A stretch of DNA of 64,000 nucleotides, taken from contig VWZF01003010.1 of the NCBI GenBank assembly GCA_013396755.1, forward strand, positions 112,455 through 176,454, read 5' to 3'. The translations under genes and the position numbers were made by a program. The notes below the pieces were generated by a model. It saw nothing but the letters and a program-made list of their open reading frames with translations, ran no database searches and was not told the DNA's origin. The stretch's first letter is position 1. Each line of letters opens with the position of its first letter. Shown here one piece after another: positions 36,971-49,269 of this stretch. The stretch is from Sclerurus mexicanus (Eukaryota; Chordata; Aves; Passeriformes; Furnariidae).

Positions 36971-39900
36971 GAATTATCTGACCATTCCCAGTCATGCAGT
37001 AGTCCAACAGTATAGAGGGATATTGAACAATGAGCCCAGTGGACCATGTTGTTTACTTTTTTCCGAAAATACAATCCATAAGAGGGAATGAAGGTGCACC
37101 TATATCACCAAGAGTGAAATTTGGCCAAGTAGTCTTGGATCAGGAAAGACTGAAGGGCACTGCTTTTAGATTTATTTTTTTTGGGTTTAGTTTGGTGGGT
37201 TTTTTTGCTAATATAGCTGCCATTAATACTTTTGGGTAAGACAAAGTGAGAAATAAAAATTCCTAAAATCATGTTTGGTATCAGTTTTTAAGCCATTGCA
37301 TTATCCTGGGGATTTATCATATCATAGCTCTGGAACTAAACTTGGGATATTTTATAAGGAGATTTTATTAAAAGCATTATTTTTTTGTATAAAAAAATTG
37401 AGTGGAGTTCTATATTCTTTCTCTTTCAGGAAAACTAGTTGAGTATTTAGCATTCTTGTTCTTCAGGATAAAAGTAGTGTGTGTGCTTTTCACACATTTT
37501 CTGCATAAATATTTTGAGGTTCCTGTAAAACAGGACAACTGCTTTTTTTATTCTTCATGAATCAGCCCCTCTGTTTGAAACAAATCGTTGCAGCAACAAG
37601 GAATGACAGCATGACAGCCTAGTAGGTTATTAATGGGAGTGACAGCCTGCAAATCAGAAATCATGGCAGTGCATCTGTATGAACAGCAATTTGTGCTCAG
37701 TTGAATAACCAGGAAATCCAGAAAATCAGAAAAGATCGGAGAAGATGAATCAAACAGAAACATTTTCAGGTAACCCAAACTTTCTAGAAGTAATTGGAAT
37801 ATCAGGGGAATAGCAACATTCAAAAGTTTACTAGTACAAATACTTAGGGTCATGTATCTTTGTTTTGATACCCACTAAAGACCTAAAATTAGACAAAAGG
37901 AATGAGAAAAAATGTAAAATTGTTGATGGGTTTTTTAACTGTTACAGTGATGTCATAGGAAAATGAAACTGCAGCTTACTTACCTGCTTTATCATACTTT
38001 GTGAACACATTTTATTCACTGTATATTCCAGATAATCAATGTGAGATGAATGTTGGAAGTGTTCCACAAAGAACAGTAATTCATAAATGCAGGTATTTTG
38101 TTTTTTCTACCCTCTGTTTCAGTTGTTTTGTGTAAGAAAACAGAGAAAAATCAAGTATATCCTATTTCCCTTTTGAAGGGAGTGGTGTGCTATGTAAAGG
38201 ACAGAGTAGCACGTTTCCAGTCTTAGTTTATATACAAGTTTATGGAGAAACTCTTTATGGACCTGTAGATGTAGGGTTAAATTGTCCACACAAATGTTTT
38301 TGGCTTTTCTAGATGCTTCTAGAATTCTCCTGATAGCATCTGAACCTTACTTTACCATCTCACTGTTAATGGTCACTGATATTGGTCATCAATAATTTTA
38401 TAGTGTACTTCCCAATAATGCAAGTCTTGATATTTTCATTAACTGAATGAACTCAAAACCAGATTTAAGTTGTAGTTACATATAAATTGCTATAAATGAC
38501 TACCTAGGATCAGAATTGATAAAATTTCTGACTTTAGTCCCAATCCAGAAAGTGGAAAATTTGACAGATCTAAATCAAAGGTTTCTGCAACATATTGACT
38601 TTAAACATGTTCATCTCAATTCAAATTTTGCTCTTGCAATTAGAGTCTGTTGTTTAACCTAAGGAATATCAATTTACCAGTGGTACATTCCAACCATGCT
38701 ATTACGTGGACAGTAAAACTTTCTTTTGTTTTATGTGTTTACTGAGGGCTGCAAACTCTGAGAGTATGAACTGCTTTTTGCATATACATGTTAAGTACAG
38801 TACTCTAGCTTTATTATTGTACAATACTTGCTAAAAGTGGGAAAACCTGAACAAGGCAAGCGTAAGGAAGGTCCTACCTTCAATGCAGAGGAACAATAAC
38901 TACTCACGATAAAGAGCTTTTGCGTGATCATCAGGTCATCCACACCTGAAGCATAAACTTTCAGTGCTCCAAAGGAAGAAAAAAAGACAGATCACATATA
39001 GTTATATACAGTCAGAAGCCCCATACCCTAAACGATACCTTCGTCCCCAAAGCAAGTTTGCCTGCCTGTTTGATTTTAGCATAAAAGTTTAAAAAAAATG
39101 TATCTGATAAATCTCAGAAATCCATTTTGGTTTATTTTCAATAGATTTTTTTTCCCTAATAGGTTTTTCTTTTTCTCTGCTGTATTATCGAGCTTGCAGC
39201 CTTTGAATCCCATGTTTATTTCCAGTCTTAGAGTAGCAATTTTGCATCTCTTCTTCATCAGCCTTTGTGTTTGATCTGTGTTAAATGTTAGCTTACTGTT
39301 ATGGGTAACCCCCAGGCAGTGCTATCATTCTGTTCTTGAAGTGTAAAAAAAAAAAAGAGTGTGCCTTTTTGGATCTCTAAAAAATAAAATAAAATGAAAC
39401 TAACTCAAAAGAAAAACCCCATTGGTTGAAAAGCTTTTTAATGTCAATGCAAAATATAAACAAAACGTGGTTTCTGAATAAAGTATCAAGACAAATAATC
39501 CTCTTGCCCATCTGTTATACTAAAATGGCCGCTATGGTATTATGTTGTAAGAATACATGTGCCAGTAATGGATGAGATAAAAGCAGACATATACTAGCAA
39601 GAATGAATAAAAAATGTTCATAATAAGTTATGAGCTGAACCAGTATGGAGAAATATATTCAGACATGAGAGTACAGTATCTGCCAATCTATGTGTAAAGC
39701 AGATATTTCCACTGTGTCTAATTGTTCCAGTTACTTAGTGCCTTCATTCCAAAGAATCTCAAGAATGCAGCATATCACCAGTATTAGCCTGGGTAAGGTT
39801 AATCCTAAATAAAGACTTCCTCACTTTCCTTAGAAACTGCTCATGAGTCCATCAGATGACCTTTGTAATTACTTGGCATTCTTGGAACAATCTCAATTTA

Positions 39901-41498
39901 CCTGTTCTAGGGTTTGATCAAACTGAAAAACAACTACTCTGCTTTTAAGAAATAAAGAAACATAAAAAAAATAGTGGTTTTGGTTTATCTCTGTGAATTT
40001 TGTGGAACTGTGCATGAGATAAATTGCAGTATACTAGAGATTGCCTGTTGCCTTTGTAAATCGAAAGATTGGTAATGACTGAAAGCTGCAACACTTTGGA
40101 AGTCTGCGGTTTGTATGAAATAAATGGGTCTTCTTAGTTACAGTCCTGGCAAACTTCAATTTGTCTGCAGAATAACTAAAACAAAGATGGTGACACAGAG
40201 GCTCCTTCATGCTCTGTTGCCAATGAGCCTCATCTTACCCTCTGGTTGAAAAATGGTATTTCCTACAGGAAATTCCAAGAACTTAACATATGGATTCACT
40301 CCAAATTGAAACAAGTCCAAATCTCATATTTTTTCACAAAATGAAGCTGCCCAAAGTATTTCATTTTGGTTGCACTGAAACACTGAAATAATGTAAGAAT
40401 CACATTAAAATCTCCAGGGACACTAGCACTGGGAACTATAGGGGACTAGGGAGGGCATATTTCCTGGGTGCCTCCGAAAACAATACTCCATTTGATCCCT
40501 AGTCTCATTTGAAAGTAGATCTATTCTTCACAGATAAGCTGGTACTGCAGAGAAGGCATAGAGAGGAGCAATGTGTACAAACAAACACACACAACATCCA
40601 CGGCAGTCAGTTTGTCCTTTTCCTGCCATTAACCTTAGGAATCAGTTTTGCACCCTGTAGACTGGTCCTTCCACAAAGAGTGACTCTTGAGCAGCAGATA
40701 GTCTTACCAAATTTGAACCACAAAGCTTAACTTGAAGTAACCTCAACAGGCCTTCACTATGTGTGACATAAGGTTTTCTATCCACTCCCTGTTCCTTCTC
40801 TGTGTGTTGTGCTCAACAGCATGTCATGTCTTCCAATCACATCTGTTTCTGCTGTGGAGCACTAAGTAGTGGCCAGAAAAAAAGTGTGCTGACTCAGGAT
40901 GGTGCTTTCTCTCTTAGTTCCTATTGTGTCACCATTGTCTCATCATGTACATTAATATTTTTCACCTTTTGCCCTTTGCAATATATTAAAATTACAAATT
41001 CTGTGGAAGAAATACAATTTTTCAGTACATGATAATATTTATAGTGTCTCAGCATTGACAGGTATGTCCTTGTGTTCATAATCATGCAGAAATGCAGGGA
41101 TTGCCACGACCTGAGACCATGAAGAAGCTGGTGAGTAAAACTGAGTCCAAATTTTGCAGGCAAGGCTTAAATATATTTTATTTTTCAGGAATGTAGTGAT
41201 TTATAATGTTATGTGGATAAGACAAATGTGAAGTAATTGATTTAGTTCAATCTTTCTTTACATTTAATACCCTTTATAATGTCTGTAATATTATGAACTA
41301 GTCTTCAAAGACTGATGGGGGAATAAAGTTAAAAAAGGCATCTAGCTTGGTGTTCATATGTGGCAGGGATATGTCATAACAGGTGATAAGACACTGGAAC
41401 CTAGCAATGCCAAAGTTCCTCTGCGGAAAATCAAACTCAACAGATATTTGAGTTCCAGCAGCACAGGAAACTGAATCTGGCAACACAAACAACACAGC
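36971..41498. other. Mostly unique non-coding sequence
   Basis: No recognised repeat or gene except the exon candidate at 38908-38966. Simple runs include an A12 near 39342-39353 and an (AAAAT)-like run near 39380-39396. The remainder is AT-rich. Confidence 0.5.
38908..38966 (-). other. Candidate small exon (59 nt), minus strand
   Basis: On the minus strand a pyrimidine tract TCTTTTTTTCTTCC leads to an AG at 38968-38967. Then come 59 nt with one open frame (reading LKVYASGVDDLMITQ...) and a GTGAGT donor at 38907-38902. If the next donor (AAG|GTAGGA at 38878/38877) is used, the exon is 89 nt and still open. The text is CpG-bearing and less AT-rich than the flanks. I cannot assign it to a protein. 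Chance occurrence in 64 kb is quite possible. Confidence 0.2.
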
Positions 41499-41780
41499 TG
41501 ACACAATTTCAGTTAATGGTGTGAAGTTGTGTCAGGGGAGATTTAGGCTGGATATTAGAAAAAAGTCCTTCACTCAAAGGGTGGTTGAGCACTGGAACAG
41601 GCTCACCAGGGAAGTAGTCACAGCACCAAGCCTGACAGAGCTCAAGAAGTGTTTGGATGATACTCTCTGGCACATGGTGTGACTCTTGGGGATGGTCCTG
41701 TGCAAGAGCAGGAGATTGACTTGTTGATCCTTGTGGGTCCCTTCCAAATCAGCATATTCCATGATTCTGTGATTCTGTAA
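41499..41780 (+). mobile_element. CR1 LINE, 3' tail fragment
   Basis: From GTGAAGTTGTGTCAGG to the end this aligns by eye, block for block, with 46380-46632: TTTAGGCTGGATATTAGAAA, GAGCACTGGAACAGGCTC, GTCACAGCACCAAGCC, GGCACATGGTGTGACTC and CTTGTGGGTCCCTTCC. It ends in two 8-mers, ATTCTGTG and ATTCTGTA (41764-41779). It contains only 3' UTR and tail, so it is a severely 5'-truncated insertion. The left edge is approximate because the first 15-20 bases match weakly. Confidence 0.92.
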
Positions 41781-44724
41781 CTGGTGAGTAAGTAGTGTGA
41801 TGTCCTTCCTTCTGAGGAATCCATGAATGCAAGTTCAGACAATTCATCCTCCATAGTTCTACCAAATAATCCATACCAAGGATTTGATACTACCTTGGAA
41901 AATATTGGGCAAGTTTTTGGTAGAATTAGCTGCTACACTCATCTTAATGAGATTAATTCTCAGAACAAGCACTGAACCTGAATTAAAACCACAGAGCAGA
42001 TCAGCACAGATTGCTTTGGGCTATTTAAGTCCATATCTGCTGTTGAACTCTGGATTCCTTCTATTGTTGTAAGTAGAAGATCAGATCCAGTATAAACACC
42101 ATGGTTCATTCTGTTTTCCTCTAACACTTTTTTGGATTTCTCCTCTAGACTACTCTTGTCTTTTCTCCCTTTACTACAACAGAGATATTGAGATAGTCAA
42201 CATACTCAGATTTGCTATGAGCAATGGAATGATTATAAATTTGCATTCAAAATCAATTAAGTAGTTTAGAACAAGTGAAAGATTAATCATGGGAGGGGAG
42301 ATGAGTTGGAGATGAGTCTACTGACTTAAATCACTCCAGACTTTTGGCAATGACTATTCATGAATGTTAGAAAATACCAGATTCTCAAATCTTCTTTGGA
42401 AGAACTATTTGGTAACAACAATGCATGTGCTACAGAAGTTGTGAGATCCTCTACTAATTCCTGTGTTCCTTCAGCATGAAGCAGGGGAACATCTCAAGGG
42501 CATGACTAGATTTAATGTTTTTATAGTTCAAAGAAACTTTCTGGTAAGTGTTTACAAGTTGTTGGCAGAAGATGTGATTTCAGAAAAACCTTCAGCCTTT
42601 TTAACCTGCTTTAGCATGAAAAAAAGACAAGGTACTTTGAAATCCCAACTGCTTCTCTGATTAGTCAACATACTTTGTTTGGACTAATACAAACATTTGC
42701 AGTTGAGAATCTGCTTCACTGCATTACATGTCTTCCAGTGGTCCATAGGTAAGTAGCTTTGATGACTGAAAAGGATCCTTGAGCCACCTACAAATGCATC
42801 TTTTTGTTTAATGGAGGAAAAAAAAATCCACTTGTGCGGGCTCTAATTAATTACTTGGTCCTATCTCACACTCCAACAAGGACTTCCTCTGATGTGCTCT
42901 TCAAGTCATTTAGAACCTGTCCATAGAACATTTTTACTGACTACAGTGGTGCTCTTGAGTGGAGTTTGGTTCCTGAATCAAAACATATTTGGAAACCTGT
43001 GGATGTCAACATCTTCCCTTGTAGAATTCCCCTGATGTCTGGAGTTCTGTTTCTGTGCATAAACAGAAATATAATCATTTTAGCAGAAAATTTAAGTGGG
43101 TTTGTATTTCTTTAATAACTGAGTCTAGCTGGGATCCGTATACTATGCTAAAATGTCCAATGGATGTAGAATAGTAGATTTAATCTGAGCTTGTCTTGGC
43201 AACAATATTGCTCAGCTCAATAAAAAACCAGAGCATTATTGAAAGAACATTCATGCTCCCCATTCCTGTGATGTAATTAAAATTAGGGTATTCACTGCAG
43301 ATATAGAAGACCTAGTTTAAATTCTTTTCCCAGATTCGGCGAGTATTTACCCATATTCTTCACCTTTTAGCAGACTATACTCTGTTGTGGTTCATCATCT
43401 TTCCTCCTGAAACTCTGCCACTAGGCAGAAAGACATGCAAGAGTAGTTTTCACAGACAGAAAATTCCAACAAGACTGCAATACGAGACTTCTATGGATTA
43501 GATACTGAATGTACAGACTGTGATTACTGGGTACAGCTTTACTTTAGACTGAACTCAGGATTGGATGAATTTATAACTGAAGGAAACTATTCCTTTTCTC
43601 TCCCTGTTATGTCTTGTCATGATTGCCAGAACACATGGAAAGTGAATCAAAGGCAGAGTACTGAGGCTTCATATCCTTCACCTTCTACCATCAGAGAGGG
43701 TCACTATTTTATATAGTTAATTTCATGTTGATAACTATTGGTCCATTTCAGATATCTTTTCAATATTTTTGCAGGTTAATATTTTTAAAAATCTGGTTTT
43801 ATTTTATCAGCAAAATTGTTTATTCCAAATAGTTGTGCCTGCAGTAGATGTGCTGATCTTCATGGTGTACATGAGTGGCTAGCACAGGTTCTCCAACAGT
43901 GCCCCATAAATGAGGCCACAGAAGTGGGTCATCTGGACAGTATTCATTTCTAGGCTTAGAGTCCAAATACTTTCATCTAAGCTGACTGAGAACATCTTTG
44001 GGTGCAAAAATGGAGTATGGTTTGGATCTGTGCCTCAACAGTTACAATGAGATATGTTTACTGCTCAAGCACTGCATTTTGGCAGTGTATGTGTACATGC
44101 AGACAGTAAAGATCTGCCAGATTCTCACACTGAATCTAGAATTATTTCTTGTTTGAGTCTTGTCTTTCTTTTCTTGATAGCGTCTATTTTGAATCCTGGT
44201 TTCAAAGCTTTTCATCCAGGTTATCTAAGGACAAAACGGCTGTTAAGTGTTTAGACCAGCTTGCTCTGTGATTAAGACAACTAAGGATTGGGAATTCCCA
44301 GAACAATTGTATGCAATGAAGAGAAAGCATGGCTTTCTCATGGCTAAGAGAAAGTGACAGATCTGTGGAGGGAGAGAAGCCTCATTTCCAGGTATCCACC
44401 AGCGAAGTCTGAACTCCTAAATTGCTAAAATTTATTTCATATGAAGAAATTTTCTGATGGTTCATTCTTAGTTTTCATACTCAGTGCTTAAATACTGAGT
44501 CATGCTGCTACATACTTGCAGAGCTTTTCAGCTTGACTGTCCAGATTCAAAGTTTGGATCTTCCTGTAGACTCCCTGCACCAATAATTATAAGAAAGAGT
44601 AGGTTTTATGTCCTACCTATCTTCCTGTCCACGGTAGTATTTAATGGGGAGATTGTTTTACTGAGCCTTGTAGATGCCCAAGTTTTTCCCCTGCCTTATT
44701 TTACTAGTCCTTCAGAACGATTTA
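41781..44724. other. Unique non-coding sequence
   Basis: No recognised gene or repeat apart from the exon candidate at 42475-42543; AT-rich. Confidence 0.5.
42475..42543 (+). other. Candidate small exon (69 nt), plus strand
   Basis: The acceptor tract TTCCTGTGTTCCTTCAG ends at 42474 and the donor CTG|GTAAGT follows at 42544. The 69 nt between them are exactly 23 codons, open in phase 0 (HEAGEHLKGMTRF...). Both splice signals are close to consensus. No homology is recognised, so a non-coding RNA exon or chance are equally possible. Confidence 0.2.
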
Positions 44725-46632
44725 AAAAAAACAAGGTCAGGTGGCACAGGAAAAGTTCAGAGATGCTGCTTGCTGCCTTAGGGAGAAAATCCATGCAGCC
44801 AAAGCTCAACCGGAGTTGAATCTGGCCAGAAATGTGAGGGACAATAGAGATTTTTCAAATATATTTAATGGCAATAGGCAGTATAGAAATATCATTGGCC
44901 TGTTACAGGTTGTGGAAGTTCACCTCACAAATAAGAACAAAGAAGAGGTGTTTAATGCTTTCTTTGCCTCTGTCTTCAACCCGGATGAAAGACAAAGGGG
45001 GTTTCAGCGCGCTGAGCAGAAGGACCATGACTGAGAGAATGATCAGCTCCCAGTTGACCCTGAAATCATGTGGAATCTGCTACTCCAGTTGGATCCCTAC
45101 AAATTTATGGGGCCTGACGGGATTCTTTCCATAATCCTCAAAGAGTTGGCTGATGTCATCGCAAAACCTCTTGATTTTTGAGAGGTCTTGGGAATCCAGG
45201 ATGATCCCAGCTGGCTGGAAGCTGGAGAATGCTGTCCCAATTTTCAAGAAGGGCAACAATGAGGATCTTGGAAACTATAGGCCTGTTGGTCTCACTTCAG
45301 TGCATGGTAAAGTTATGGAGAAGGTTATTCTGGAACGTATTGAAAAACACCTGAAAGGTAATGCAGTCACTCATCACAGCCATCACAGCTTCATGAGAGT
45401 GAAGGCCTGCTTTATCTAACCTGATTTCCATTTACAACAAGGTAACCCACATAGCTGATCAAGGGAAAGCAGCTGATGTCGTCTTTTTGGATTTCAGTAA
45501 AGCTTTCAATACTGTCTCTTACAGGATCCTCCTGGACAAAATGTCCAGCACAGCTGGATAAACACACCATGTGGAGGGTGAGCAATTGGCTCATGGGTCA
45601 AGCACAGCAGGAAACAGTGAATCAGACTGGTGACATGTCACTAGTGGGGTTCTGCAGGGCTCCATCCTGGATCCTCTGCTCTTCAACATCTTCATAAATG
45701 ACTTGGATACAGGACTGGAGTGGATACTGGAAGGAAGTTTGCAGATGACACAAAACTGGGAGGAGCTGTTGACTACCTCGAAGGCAGGGAGGTCCTGCAG
45801 GGAGACCTCAACAAATTAGAGAGCTGGGCAATCACCAACCATATGAAGTTCAATGAAGGAAAGTGCCAGATTCTGTATCTGGAATGGGACAACCTCGTAT
45901 GTACGAATAGACTGGGGAATGAGATGCTGGAAAGCAGTGGCATGGCAAAAGGACCTGAGGGTCCTGGTCTATGGCCAGTTGAATGTGAGTCAGCAATACT
46001 GTGGCAGCCAGGAGGGCCAACCATGTCCTGGGAGGCATCAGGCAAAGCATCTCCAGCTGGGCAAGGGAGGGGATTGTCCTGCTCTGCTCTGCCTTGGTGT
46101 GACCTCACCTTGGATATTGTGTTCAGTTTTGGGCACCACAATATAAGACAGATATTAAACTATTAGAGAGTCTCCAAAGGAGGGCAATTAAGATGGTGAA
46201 GGGCCTTGAGGGGAAGCCGTATGAAGAGCGGCTGAGGGCACTTGGTCTGTTCAGCATGGAGAAGAGGAGACTGAGAGGAGACCTCATTGCAGTTACAACT
46301 TCCTTGTGAGGAGAAGAAGAGTAGGGGCAGGCACAGATCTCTTCTCTGTGATGACCAGTGGCAGAATCTGAGGGAATGGCACGAAGTTGTGTCAGGAAAG
46401 GTTTAGGTTGGATGTTAGAAAAAAGTTCTTCACCCAGAGGGTGGCTGAGCACTGGAACAGGCTCCCCATGGAAGTGGTCACAGCACCAAGTCTGACAGAG
46501 CTCAAGAAACATTTGGATGATAGTCTGTGGCACATGGTGTGACTCCTGGGGATGGTCCTGTGCAAGGGCAGGAGGTGAACTTGTGGATCCTTGTGCGTCC
46601 CTTCAACTTGGCATATTCTGTGATTCTGTGAT
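44725..46632 (+). mobile_element. CR1 LINE, 5'-truncated, 1.9 kb copy
   Basis: This is the longest transposon in the window. It starts within ORF2, in the linker before the reverse-transcriptase domain (HRKSSEMLLAALG-type text at about 44751-44790). It runs through the polymerase domain, the 3' UTR and the diagnostic tail with two perfect ATTCTGTG 8-mers at 46615-46630. A full CR1 is about 4.5 kb with ORF1 and an endonuclease; both are missing here, as is usual for 5'-truncated insertions. Its 3' 250 bases match the copies at 33937-34330 (inverted) and 41499-41780. Target-site duplications were not identified. Confidence 0.95.
44741..46166 (+). pseudogene. CR1 ORF2 reverse transcriptase, multiply frameshifted
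   Basis: This is the decayed coding part of the CR1 copy. The polymerase copied element RNA into DNA at a nicked target site. Visible pieces are: the linker with FNAFFASVFNP-like text (44741-45034); the palm entry with NYRPVGLTSV (45153-45419); the first catalytic aspartate block VVFLDFSKAF at 45478-45507, in a third frame; the catalytic FADD box at 45738-45749 followed by TKLGGAVDYLEGRE (frame to 46166); and the thumb/C-terminal text ending in GTTI in yet another frame (45853-46146). At least four frame changes and several stops make it non-functional, though both aspartate motifs are still readable. Confidence 0.92.
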
Positions 46633-49269
46633 ATGATGAAGACAATATTAAGAAAAAGTATCTGTCTTCTTCCTTTTATTTCTTTATAGTGGAGGATAAG
46701 ACAACATTTTAGCAAGTTCCCTTTCTGCACACTATTCCAAGAGCTCTGTGGAAGAAATTCTTTATTTGATATTTCAGGAGAAACCATTTCCAGGATTTTA
46801 ATACTACAAATCCTGTTCTTCCCCCTCATTTTTCTGTCAGATCATTTTTATCACTTTAATCAGATTTTATTCAGTTTGTCTCCTCTTGAGTTCTTAAACT
46901 GAGAACACTGATGACCATCTGAATGCAAAGTTTACTGTGTGACTGTCACTGCTCTCATACTGCAGCTGTAATTTTTTAAATTATAGAAAATATCTGTGAA
47001 ATATAAATACAGAAGTTAAATTGCACTGACAGTGGAAATGAGGTCAATATAATAAACCTGCAACACTAGATAGAATGTGAAGAATATGCTAGTGGATAAT
47101 AACTGATGAAATCAGGTAATTCTGTTCTTAAAGCCATAAATATAAAATTCTCTAAGTGGCAAAAGTTAAATTTCTCTATATAATGACTAATAACATTTAA
47201 CTACATTTAAGAGGTTAGCTCAGCTGTTAGTAATGTAAATGGGAAGATTCTATTTAGTATGTCAGAAGATGGCTAAGGCTTCAAATGCTGTAGGTTTTCT
47301 AAGCACTAAAAAAATAAAGTAGGCAAGGCTCTGTAGAACCCTGTAGGGAAAAAAAGGTGCAACATGGATCAGAGGGCCTTGAGTTTTTATGAGTGTGGAA
47401 TATATTGCTCCACACCTTCTGAGGAACAGCTTGTGTTGTTCTTTGTTGTTGTTGGCAGCATGAGTGGGAGGGTAGCATCCCCTTTCACTACAGAATTTAA
47501 CACAATTGCATTTAGAAGAAAGAGCAAGACTGGGATCTCTGAGCACCTGATGTCTAAAGAACAGAAAGGATATACCAAAGTGTACAGAGACATGTTGAAG
47601 GATCCTGCTTCCTAACTGTCCGTGTTGGACAAATAGTCAGGGTTGTCTTGTTTTTTCTTTGTCCTGTATTTTTTGGGTTTCCCTCTTGTCAGGGAAGGAG
47701 AATGGTGTGTGTATATGTGATGAGGAAGAAGGGGAGGGAGAAGGAAGAGGGGAGACAGGATCAGAACAAGTATCTATAAATGAATCTATAAATGATAGAG
47801 CTCTCCAGGTTCTGTCAGTTTAAATGAAGGGCAGTGTTCAAGATATATGAAGTATTTTCTCCTTACAGGATTTTCAGCTGATTCAATCCATACAGGGTCT
47901 TGAAATGAAATGCTTAAATATTGCAATACTGAAGTAAGTGTTTGAAAGAGCAAATAAAACTAAAAAGCCAATATCACAAACTTTGATTCATGTAAATTGA
48001 CTCTACCATACAAAAAGTCTCACTGGCTTCAATAGCTAAAGACTAATTGGATGACTGAAGGTTTGTAGTATCTAGGCTTTAACTAGTAATATAAATAACT
48101 AGAATCCTAATATCACAAATCAAATGTGCTAAGATATACTTTAATTCCTGTGTCACTGTGATGCATAGATCCTCCAAACAGTTTAAAACAGGGGGAACAG
48201 ATTTTGATGCTATAGTACACAACACTACGCTATCAAAATCAGCTTTAGACATTGGAATAAACTATAGAGGATGTTGATTTAAGTCTGTTCGTAGCAGAAT
48301 TGATTTTACTGCTCCTGTTCAATACACTGGATTTTATCAAAGATTAAATTCACTTGACAGTAAAAAAAATAATAATAAAAAAATTAGAACCTTAAATTTA
48401 CCCCAATATAGAAAGTTACCCAAATATTCTGAGTCAGTTCTGCCATAAATTCCTCTGCCTCTCTCACCTTAGCTGTAGGAAAGGTGAGATTTGTATGAAA
48501 GCAAGGATTATTAACACCTCCATACAAGTGGAGTGTTAGTGATACACAGATTGAGTTATTTGCCAAAGGACTTAAAAGCAGAACAAAGGCTTAGCTGGAC
48601 AATGGACTTAGCTGCTTTCCATTCTGGCTTGTTATATAGTGCTAACTAAAATGTTGCTCAGTTAGGTAGTCACATATAATACTGCCCAGAGTCCAGACCT
48701 TGCCATCCTTGCACGTTGTATTCAGTTTGCATTATTGCAATGTGTGTTTTGAATTGTAGGTGTGTGATGGCATAGTTCTGCATCCTTTGAGCTTTTCTGA
48801 CATTCTTCTTCAAATCTGTAGAGTGAAAGAGATCAAGTATTAGAATAGTGTATTCTTCCTCTTCTAAATAATAAAAAAGAGACTATCTATCAAATTGGCA
48901 GGCTATATCTTTTGTAACCATGTACAAAACACATTCCAACTGGATGAACAGCTGTCAGAGCAGTCTCTTGTCAGCAGGTGGGTTAAAGTTTGCTAATGCA
49001 TGTGTACATGTGCAGGTATTCATATCCTTTTCTCATGAAGATCAATAACAAGATTTCCAATTGTATTTGCAGTCATGATTTACTCGGGATGCATTAGCTT
49101 TCTTTTGTTCTTTGGCCCACCTGTCTCCTGTTATCTTTTTGTAATATGTTTGTCCACCAGGTGGGAAAATTTTCAATGAGTGAAATGTGGAAAGATAAAG
49201 AGCGTAAGTGAATTTTGTTCAGTTGATTCCTTCCATAAATCTAAAGTAAACAGTTTGTCTCTAACCATT
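46633..49269. other. Unique non-coding sequence
   Basis: No recognised gene or repeat other than the exon candidate at 47869-47933. Open frames on both strands at 47262-47615 are unrecognised. A purine-rich run GAGGAAGAAGGGGAGGGAG lies near 47721-47755. Confidence 0.5.
47869..47933 (+). other. Candidate small exon (65 nt), plus strand
   Basis: An acceptor tract TTTTCTCCTTACAG ends at 47868 and a strong donor GAA|GTAAGTG follows at 47934. The 65 nt between them are open in phase 0 for 21 codons (DFQLIQSIQGLEMK...). This phase is compatible with splicing from the 42475-42543 candidate. There is no homology, so evidence is limited to splice-site quality. Confidence 0.18.

Noticed and set aside
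41060..41131. Possible 41-nt microexon between ATGCAG and CTG|GTGAGT
   Set aside because: The acceptor has a poor pyrimidine tract and the segment is very short; it mainly shows how often such pairs arise by chance.
44502..44819. 105-codon open frame running into the CR1
   Set aside because: Its last third is CR1 linker text; the upstream part is chance sequence fused by lack of a stop, not a gene.
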